A stretch of 64,000 nucleotides of DNA from Roseomonas haemaphysalidis. GTDB taxonomy: Bacteria > Pseudomonadota > Alphaproteobacteria > Acetobacterales > Acetobacteraceae. The stretch covers positions 1,285,001 through 1,349,000 of the forward strand of contig NZ_CP061177.1 in the NCBI RefSeq assembly GCF_017355405.1. Direction: 5' to 3'. Positions 58,718 through 64,000 of the stretch are shown piece after piece (within the stretch, counting starts at the first letter, position 1; the number at the start of each line of letters is the position of its first letter). A program made the translations under genes and the position numbers. The notes beneath the pieces are model-generated. The model did not search any database. It was not told the origin of the DNA and saw nothing but the letters and a program-made list of their open reading frames with translations.

Positions 58718-59767
58718 TCAGGGCGCCCAGACCCAGGGCTGCAGCCGCAGCAGCGGCAGCCGCATGATGCCGAGCGTCCGGTCCTCCAGCGTCACCGGCA
58801 ACTCCACCACCGGCGCCCCCGCCGCGTCGGGCCGCGTCATCAGCGGCAGCAGGCGCCGCGCCATGGACAGGTTGCGGGCCGGCACGGCATTGGCCTCGCC
58901 CAGCGCGTCCAGTAGCGCGGCGGGGTTGGCGATGCGCAGGGTGCCGATGCCGCTGGGCTGCAGCGCGGCATCCAGCGCCAGGGTGGCGGCGGCACTGCCC
59001 GCCATGGCACCCCAGCGCAGCGTCAGGCCCATGATTTCCAGCCGGCCCCCGGCATCGCGCCAGCGGGTGGCCTGGGCGGCGGCGGCGCCGGCGCCGTCCG
59101 GCAGGCCATGCAGCCGCGATTGCAGCGTCAGCTCCTCGATGCGCGGGCCAAGCGGCACGTCCACCGGCAGCGCCAGCCCGTGCAGCCGCCCGGACAGCGC
59201 CGCCGTGCCCGGCTGGTCGCCGAGGTCCAGATTGATCTGGCCGTTGTCCAGCCGCAGCGGGCCGGCGGGCGTGCTCAGCGCCGCGCCGCGCAGCGCCAGC
59301 AAGGCGTCGCGCCCGCCGGACAGGGCGATCTCGGCCTGCGCCGTGGCGGCGGTCAGCGGCATGGGCGGGCCGCCCAGCGCCAGGCTTTGCTCGCCGCTGG
59401 CATCCAGGCGCAGCCGCTGCGGCGAGAAGGGGGAAACCCGCGCCAGCACCCGCTCCGCCCGCCAGGCCACGCCGCCGGATTCCAGCCGCACCGCCGGCAG
59501 GCGCAGCGTGGCCGCCAGCGGCTCGGGCTGCCAGGCAGGCTCCGCGTATTCCACCACCCAGCCCTGGGCGCGGCGCTGCGCCGCCCAGTTGTCCAGGGCC
59601 AGGCGCATCTGGCCGCCCATCCACCACAACAAGGCGGCATAGGCGGCGCACAGCAGCAGCGCCACCGCCAGCAGCGCCAGCAGGACCCGCCGGAAGCGGG
59701 AAGGGGAGGGCGCGGCCGGGGCCGCCTGCTTTCGGGATGTCACGGGGCGGGATATAGCGCGCCGCAT
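58718..59767 (-). CDS. DUF2125 domain protein
   Basis: A 349-residue protein with an N-terminal membrane helix (about 27-50, LLALLAVALLLCAAYAALLW) and a periplasmic beta-rich domain of the DUF2125 family. Repeated segments such as LRLPAVRLESGGVAWRAERV and AALSGRLHGLALPVDVPLG show the strand pattern. The family is typical of Alphaproteobacteria; it has similarity in style to AsmA-like and LptC-like lipid-transfer strand proteins but no function is known. The ATG at 59767 shares the palindrome GCATGC with the start of the divergent ChaC gene, so one of the starts is probably wrong; a GTG at 59743 is an alternative. Confidence 0.82.
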   Translation of the reverse strand: MRRAISRPVTSRKQAAPAAPSPSRFRRVLLALLAVALLLCAAYAALLWWMGGQMRLALDNWAAQRRAQGWVVEYAEPAWQPEPLAATLRLPAVRLESGGVAWRAERVLARVSPFSPQRLRLDASGEQSLALGGPPMPLTAATAQAEIALSGGRDALLALRGAALSTPAGPLRLDNGQINLDLGDQPGTAALSGRLHGLALPVDVPLGPRIEELTLQSRLHGLPDGAGAAAAQATRWRDAGGRLEIMGLTLRWGAMAGSAAATLALDAALQPSGIGTLRIANPAALLDALGEANAVPARNLSMARRLLPLMTRPDAAGAPVVELPVTLEDRTLGIMRLPLLRLQPWVWAP

Positions 59768-60338
59768 GCCCCCGCGCAGGATGCCAGACCCCCGCCAACC
59801 CCTGCTGGACCCGGATGGACACCTGTATGTGTTCGGCTACGGCTCCCTGATCTGGAAGCCGGGCTTTCCGCATGACGGCGCGCACCCGGCGCTGCTGCGC
59901 GGCTTTCACCGGCGCTTCTGCATCTGGTCGCGCTCCTATCGCGGCACGCCGGAGGCGCCGGGGCTGGTGCTGGGGCTGGCGCGCGGCGGCGCCTGCCGCG
60001 GCGTGGCGTTCCGCGTGCCCGCCGCCGGGGCCGCGGAGGTGCTGGACTACCTGGACGAGCGGGAAATGACCGGCGGCGTGTACCACCGCCGCGTGGTGCC
60101 GCTGCGGCTGCTGGACGGTGGTGGCACCAGGCGCGCGGTGGCCTTTGTCGCCGACCCCAAGGGGCTGGCCTATTGCGCCACCCTGACGCCGGAAGCCATG
60201 GCGGCGGCCATCGGCGCCGGGCATGGCATCATGGGCGCCAACCGGGACTACCTGCTGAACACCATCTCGCACCTGCGGGAGATGGGGGTGCGGGACGCGG
60301 GGCTGGACCGCGTGGCGGCGTTGCTGCCACCGGCTTGA
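59766..60338 (+). CDS. ChaC-like gamma-glutamylcyclotransferase
   Basis: A 190-residue GGCT-fold protein that cleaves gamma-glutamyl groups, in the ChaC branch glutathione to 5-oxoproline and Cys-Gly. The substrate loop is VFGYGSLIWKPGF, and the catalytic Glu is in the YLDEREMTGGVYHRR segment. The AHPALLRGFHRRFCIWSRSY stretch is typical of ChaC. ATG 59766 shares the palindromic GCATGC with the minus-strand DUF2125 start; a second in-frame ATG at 59784 (MPDPRQPLLDPDG) could be the real start. It stands alone on its strand. Confidence 0.88.
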   Translation: MPPRRMPDPRQPLLDPDGHLYVFGYGSLIWKPGFPHDGAHPALLRGFHRRFCIWSRSYRGTPEAPGLVLGLARGGACRGVAFRVPAAGAAEVLDYLDEREMTGGVYHRRVVPLRLLDGGGTRRAVAFVADPKGLAYCATLTPEAMAAAIGAGHGIMGANRDYLLNTISHLREMGVRDAGLDRVAALLPPA

Positions 60339-60577
60339 ATCCACAGGGTTCCGAATTGTCCACAGGGTGGAATCGCATTGCCTGTGGTGTTGCTGCCACA
60401 GCGTGGGCTGGCTGCGACACCTGCCAGAAACCCCTTGGAAATCAGCACGTTGCAACAGAAATCAATGACATCGTTGCGGTGATGTGGCAGCGAATCCAGG
60501 TTTTAGAGGCGCTTGCGCGGCATTCTTGGAAAGCCGGAGAAGTTCCGTTCCCGACTTATCCCACAGAATTATCCACA
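60337..60577. promoter_or_regulatory. Cluster of DnaA-box-like 9-mers (possible replication origin or DnaA site)
   Basis: Sites seen on the plus strand: GAATCCACA (60337), TTGTCCACA (60356-60364), an interrupted TTATCCCACA (60556-60565) and the perfect TTATCCACA (60569-60577). The stretch 60420-60580 is clearly less GC-rich than the surroundings. The right-most boxes overlap the last codons of plsC. Known oriC marks such as a long AT-rich unwinding region are not evident. Confidence 0.4.
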
Positions 60578-61455
60578 GGTTGCGGGGCGGGCAGCGGATA
60601 ACCCGGCGGCAGCAGCCGCTCGCTTTCCGTCTCGATCAGCTGCTGCATCTGCGCCAGCAGCGCGGCGCGCGGCAGGCCGGCGGGCAAGGGCGGCAGCACC
60701 GCCACCGTCAGCACGCCGGGGCGCTTGGCAAAGGCGCGGCGGCCCCAGAACACGCCGCTGTCGGTGGCGGCCGGGATGATCGGCCGCCCCACCGCGGCGC
60801 CCAGCGCCACCACCCCGGGCAGGTAGGGCACGCGCTGGCCGGGCTGGGTGCGGGTGCCTTCGGGGAAGATGATGATCTGCGAGCCCTCGGCCGCCGCGGC
60901 GCCGGCTTCGCGCACCATGCGCTTCAGCGCCGTGGCGCCGCCCGCGCGGTCCACCGCGATGGCACCGTATTTGCGCGCCATGCGGCCCCACACCGGAATG
61001 CGCAGCAACTCGCGCTTCAACACGTAGACGGGGTCGCGCAGCAGGGCCAGCCAGATGATGGTGTCAAAGGCGGACTGGTGCTTGGCCGCGATCACCGCCG
61101 GCCCGTCCGGCAGGTGCTCGCGCCCGGTGACCCGCACCCGGATGCCGCAGACCACGCGCAGCACCCACAGCATCAGATGCGCCCAGCCCTGCACGTAGCG
61201 GCGCAGGATGTTGCGGTGGAACGGCAGCAGCAGCATGCCGAAGCTGACGCACAGCGCCGTCAGCAGAAAGAACAGCGCGTTGAACACCGCCGAGCGCAGC
61301 AGCGTCGGCAGCGTCACCGGGGCATCGGGCAGCTGCGCGTCGGTTTCGGCGCTGCGCGGCCGGCGGGGCTGCTCCAGCGGGTCGTTCGGGGCGGCGGGGG
61401 CGCGCGGGGGCAGGTCGTCGGGCATCGGGGCTTGGCTCAGGCGGGCGGGGGTCAT
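60556..61455 (-). CDS. plsC: 1-acyl-sn-glycerol-3-phosphate acyltransferase
   Basis: A 299-residue membrane acyltransferase that makes phosphatidic acid. The HX4D motif is in IAAKHQSAFDT (about residue 122) and the FPEGTRTQPGQR motif follows. An N-terminal hydrophobic helix is around 50-75. The first 45 residues are a polar, Pro/Ala-rich extension. The C-terminal QPVDNSVG codons contain the DnaA-box-like sequences. ATG 61455 overlaps the YdcF-like stop by four bases (ATGA). A role in phospholipid synthesis agrees with PmtA in the same window, without direct link. Confidence 0.93.
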   Translation of the reverse strand: MTPARLSQAPMPDDLPPRAPAAPNDPLEQPRRPRSAETDAQLPDAPVTLPTLLRSAVFNALFFLLTALCVSFGMLLLPFHRNILRRYVQGWAHLMLWVLRVVCGIRVRVTGREHLPDGPAVIAAKHQSAFDTIIWLALLRDPVYVLKRELLRIPVWGRMARKYGAIAVDRAGGATALKRMVREAGAAAAEGSQIIIFPEGTRTQPGQRVPYLPGVVALGAAVGRPIIPAATDSGVFWGRRAFAKRPGVLTVAVLPPLPAGLPRAALLAQMQQLIETESERLLPPGYPLPAPQPVDNSVG

Positions 61456-62141
61456 CGCGGGGGCGCATCGGTCTTGAGGGCGGACAGGCCGAACATGGCG
61501 CCGATCAGCTTGGCATATTCGCGCGCCAGCAGCCCAGGCCGCGGCCCCTGCGCCTGCACCGGGTGGGGCACCAGCAGCACGTCCGGCAGGTTGCGCCGCA
61601 GTTCCAGCAACGAGCGCGGCATATGGTAGCCGGCGGTGACCACGCGCAGCGAATGGATGCCGTGTTCCCGCGCCCAGTCCGCGATCTCCATGCCATTGCC
61701 GCGCGTGCTGGTGGCGAAGCGCCCCAGCGTCACGGTGGGCGGCGTCACGGCGGACGGCGCGGGCGGGGTCAGGGCCGGGCCCTCGGGCGGCGGCGCGTCG
61801 GTGGCCTCGTCGCCGTCCAGCCGCTCCACCGTCAGCGGCAGGGCGACGGCGGGCAGCGCCGCCGCCGGCACGTTGTTGCTGCGCGCCAGGTCCGCGAGCT
61901 CCGCGCTGCGGCCGACGCCGGACACGATCAGGTGGGCCGCCTTGCCCTCGGCCAGCAGCCGCAGCCCGGCTTCCACCCGCTCCGGCCCGCCGGTCAGCAC
62001 CGCGATGCCGTCCGTGCGCTGCAGCGGCACCTGCGGCTTGGCGCGGCTTTGCCCCAGAAACAGCGCGAAGCCCGCCAGCAGCAGCGCCGCCGGCACTCCT
62101 GGCAGCAGCAGCCAGCCCAGCCCCGCGCCACGCTGCCTCAC
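61452..62141 (-). CDS. YdcF-like (DUF218) protein
   Basis: A 229-residue DUF218 protein with an N-terminal membrane helix (GWLLLPGVPAALLLAGFALFLG). The YdcF/SanA-type pattern is visible: IAVLTGGPERVEAGLRLLAE, then LIVSGVGRS, and late TAGYHMPRSLLELRR before the C-terminal HPVQA. The family is tied to envelope functions; the activity is unknown. The GTG at 62141 overlaps the FtsX stop (GTGA) and its stop overlaps the plsC start, so four genes ftsE-ftsX-ydcF-plsC run as one overlapping operon. A 30-residue Pro/Thr insert is present mid-protein. Confidence 0.87.
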   Translation of the reverse strand: MRQRGAGLGWLLLPGVPAALLLAGFALFLGQSRAKPQVPLQRTDGIAVLTGGPERVEAGLRLLAEGKAAHLIVSGVGRSAELADLARSNNVPAAALPAVALPLTVERLDGDEATDAPPPEGPALTPPAPSAVTPPTVTLGRFATSTRGNGMEIADWAREHGIHSLRVVTAGYHMPRSLLELRRNLPDVLLVPHPVQAQGPRPGLLAREYAKLIGAMFGLSALKTDAPPR

Positions 62142-63037
62142 GGCAGCCGCCGCAGCCAGCGGCGCACGCTGAACTGCGCCGTCGCCCAGCCGATCAGACC
62201 CGCCACCGGCGGCAACAGCGCCAGGTCGAGCCAGGGCAGCGACGCCCAGCCCACCGCCTGCCCGCCCGCGAAGGGCGCGGCCAGCGAGGACAGCGCGGCC
62301 AGCGCCGGCACCGCCAGCGCGGCGCCGGCCAGTGCGCCGCCCGCCGCCAGCAGCCCGATGCGCCGCGCGAAGCGCCCGGCGATGTCGCGCTGCGTGGCGC
62401 CCAGGTCGTGGAAGATCTCGATCGCCTCGCGGCGCGAGGCGATGCCGGCACGCGTGGCCACCGCCACCACGGCGACCGCCACCCCCGCCACCAGCCCCAG
62501 CACCGCCAGCGCCACGCCCTGCACGGAACCCGCCAGCGCCGCCAGCCGCGCCACCCAGATGCCGTGCGCTTCCAGCTCGGCACCCGGCACGGCCTCGGCC
62601 AGCCGGGTGGCCAGCGGGGCGGGGTCGATCTCGGCATTGACCAGCCGCAGCTCGATCACGGCGGGCAAGGGCAGGGCGGTCAGCCCGTCGTCCAGCGCGC
62701 TGCCCAGCCAGGGGCGCAGCAGCGCGCGCATGCGCTCGGCGCTCACCGCCTCGGCGGTGCGCACCTCCGGCATGGCGCGCAGCACCGCCAGCGCCTGATC
62801 CATGCGCGAGGCCTGCTCGGGCGGCAGCTGCACCGTCACGGCGGCGGCGGCGCCGGCTTCCCAGCGGTGGCGCAGCGCTTCCGCCCCGCGGCTGCCGGCG
62901 AGCGCCAGCGCCGCCAGCAGCGCCATGGCCGCCACCAGCCCCGGCAGCAGCCGGTCGGACAGGGCGCGGCGCAGCCCCAGCGGGTCGCGCGCGTAGCGGG
63001 TGCGGCGCTCAGCCCCGCCGCGGCGCGGCTCAGCCAT
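62138..63037 (-). CDS. ftsX: Cell division protein FtsX
   Basis: A 299-residue ABC-permease-type protein of the divisome. It has four predicted membrane segments (about 30-50, and three in the second half) and an extracytoplasmic domain with [14 protein letters not shown]. The conserved [20 protein letters not shown] near the membrane matches FtsX. With FtsE it regulates peptidoglycan hydrolases at division. Its start overlaps the ftsE end by 8 nt, and its stop overlaps the YdcF-like start. Confidence 0.92.
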   Translation of the reverse strand: MAEPRRGGAERRTRYARDPLGLRRALSDRLLPGLVAAMALLAALALAGSRGAEALRHRWEAGAAAAVTVQLPPEQASRMDQALAVLRAMPEVRTAEAVSAERMRALLRPWLGSALDDGLTALPLPAVIELRLVNAEIDPAPLATRLAEAVPGAELEAHGIWVARLAALAGSVQGVALAVLGLVAGVAVAVVAVATRAGIASRREAIEIFHDLGATQRDIAGRFARRIGLLAAGGALAGAALAVPALAALSSLAAPFAGGQAVGWASLPWLDLALLPPVAGLIGWATAQFSVRRWLRRLP

Positions 63038-63704
63038 GGTGCACCACCTTGCCGCCGCGCAGCACCAGCGACGGGGCGGGAAAGCTTTCCACCAGCTCCT
63101 CCGAGTGGGTGGCCACCACCACGGTGGTGCCCATGCGGTTCATCTCGGTCAGCAGCGCCAGCAGGCGGCGGGCCTGGTGGGAATCGAGGTTGCCGGTGGG
63201 CTCGTCCGCCACCAGCAGGGCGGGGCGCGTCACCACCGCGCGGGCGATCGCCACGCGCTGCTGCTCGCCGCCCGAAAGCTGCTGCGGCAGGGAGGCTTCC
63301 TTGCCCGCCAGCCCTACCCAGCGCAGGATTTCCGTCACGTCCGGCCGCGCGCTGCTTTCGGCGCGCCCCGCCAGCCGCAAGGGCAGCGCCACGTTGTCGA
63401 AGGCGGAAAGATACGGCAGCAGCCGGAAATCCTGGAACACCACGCCGATGCGCCGCCGCAGGGCCGGCAGCTGCGCCCGGCGGTCGGCCCGCACGGTGCT
63501 GCCCAGCACTTCCAGCGCGCCGCGCGTGGGCAGCTGCGCCAGGTGCATCAGCCGCAGCAGGGACGACTTGCCGGCGCCGGACGCCCCCAGCAGCCAGGTG
63601 AAGCTGCCGTCGGGCAACGTGAAGGTCAGATCGGACAAGGCCTCGGGTCCCCCGGCCCCTTGCGGGGAGGGGTAGCGCAGGCCGACGTCGGTGAAGCGCA
63701 CCAT
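63030..63704 (-). CDS. ftsE: Cell division ATP-binding protein FtsE
   Basis: A 224-residue ABC ATPase. Walker A is [15 protein letters not shown]-loop [10 protein letters not shown], signature [14 protein letters not shown] and Walker [14 protein letters not shown], with an H-loop in VVATHSEEL. The R-x-x-Q [19 protein letters not shown] segment is FtsE-typical. ATG 63704 ([14 protein letters not shown]) was chosen over 63737. It is divergent from the zinc-ribbon gene with 106 bp between. Confidence 0.95.
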   Translation of the reverse strand: MVRFTDVGLRYPSPQGAGGPEALSDLTFTLPDGSFTWLLGASGAGKSSLLRLMHLAQLPTRGALEVLGSTVRADRRAQLPALRRRIGVVFQDFRLLPYLSAFDNVALPLRLAGRAESSARPDVTEILRWVGLAGKEASLPQQLSGGEQQRVAIARAVVTRPALLVADEPTGNLDSHQARRLLALLTEMNRMGTTVVVATHSEELVESFPAPSLVLRGGKVVHHG

Positions 63705-63810
63705 GGCGGAGGGACATGCCACGCCGCGCGCCGCCATGCCACCCGGCGGATGTGCGCGACGGGCCCCACAATCATCTTGCGGCCGCCGCCGCGCGTGGTC
63801 ATAGCGCCGG

Positions 63811-64000
63811 ATGCGGATTGAATGCCCGAACTGCGCCAGCGCCTACGACATCCCCCCGGCCCTGCTGGCGGCGGGCCGCCCGGTGCGCTGCCTGCGCTGC
63901 GGCCAGTCCTGGCGCCCGGCGGTGCCCGAAGCCCCCGCCGCCGCCGCGGCGCCGGCCCCCCCCGCCGCGCCGCCACCGCCGCGCCGCGCCGTGCCGCTGG
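63811..64000 (+). CDS. MJ0042-type zinc-ribbon protein (partial, 3' cut by window end)
   Basis: The first 63 codons are seen. The opening MRIECPNCASAYDIPPALLA continues with GRPVRCLRCGQSW, which gives the Cx2C-x18-Cx2C zinc ribbon of the MJ0042 family. A Pro/Ala-rich linker follows (PPAAPPPPRRA). Such genes in Alphaproteobacteria often encode a ribbon, a linker, a membrane helix and a DUF3426 domain. It is commonly divergent from ftsE as here. The rest lies beyond the window. Confidence 0.88.
   Translation, partial: MRIECPNCASAYDIPPALLAAGRPVRCLRCGQSWRPAVPEAPAAAAAPAPPAAPPPPRRAVPL

Overview
The window is about 64 kb of a GC-rich (roughly 70%) alphaproteobacterial chromosome. Protein content and gene order point to the Acetobacteraceae, most like Roseomonas and relatives: a 23S-5S-tRNA-fMet end of an rRNA operon, an aa3 oxidase cluster in the order coxB-ctaD-ctaB-ctaG-coxC-SURF1, rpmI-rplT-pheST, and grpE/dnaK/dnaJ, hemH/hemJ and rho close together. 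Species assignment is inference. No phage, transposase, CRISPR array, toxin-antitoxin pair or secondary-metabolite cluster was found. The gene content looks like core, vertically inherited chromosome.

Layout. 1-1822: 3' part of 23S rRNA, 5S rRNA, initiator tRNA and a terminator hairpin. 1900-8084: amidase, DUF1289 protein, a Met/Pro-rich secreted protein, a class A penicillin-binding protein and an HWE histidine kinase. 8240-16951: a divergent PEP carboxylase homologue, 2-methylcitrate synthase, a YCII protein, a ThDP enzyme, cysteine synthase and 1-Cys peroxiredoxin. 17089-22054: a small helical protein, SCO copper protein, LysR regulator, SIMPL protein, an EamA transporter and a PmtA-like methyltransferase. 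22371-28681: cytochrome c oxidase structural and assembly genes. 28678-33553: M32 carboxypeptidase, Lrp regulator, GST/MaiA, a small secreted protein and an M20 peptidase. 33834-38084 (minus): rpmI-rplT-pheS-pheT. 38296-42924 (plus): EamA, dapF, mtaB, ftsY. 42996-49632 (minus): PRC-barrel protein, trmB, metK, DUF7002-like, CBU_0592-like, dapB and a BCCT transporter. 49968-52227 (minus): hemH-HAD-hemJ, joined by 4-base start/stop overlaps. 52572-58549 (plus): grpE, dnaK, dnaJ, rho. 58718-64000: DUF2125, ChaC, plsC, a YdcF-like protein, ftsX, ftsE and the start of a zinc-ribbon protein.

The least ordinary content lies between genes. One family of structured repeats (about 200-270 bp, six copies, both orientations) has inverted hairpin-rich ends and an AT-rich centre. 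Each copy ends 5-15 nt from a neighbouring stop codon wherever it abuts a gene end. A second family (about 145-200 bp, four copies) has conserved inverted ends of hairpin plus T-rich tract around a variable core. A third hairpin cluster lies between dapB and the BCCT gene.

Other candidate control sites are an attenuator-like hairpin set between rplT and pheS, a pair of Fur-box-like palindromes near 13.33-13.42 kb, a DnaA-box-like cluster at 60.34-60.58 kb, and a heat-shock-type promoter upstream of dnaK. All are read by eye and none is proven here.
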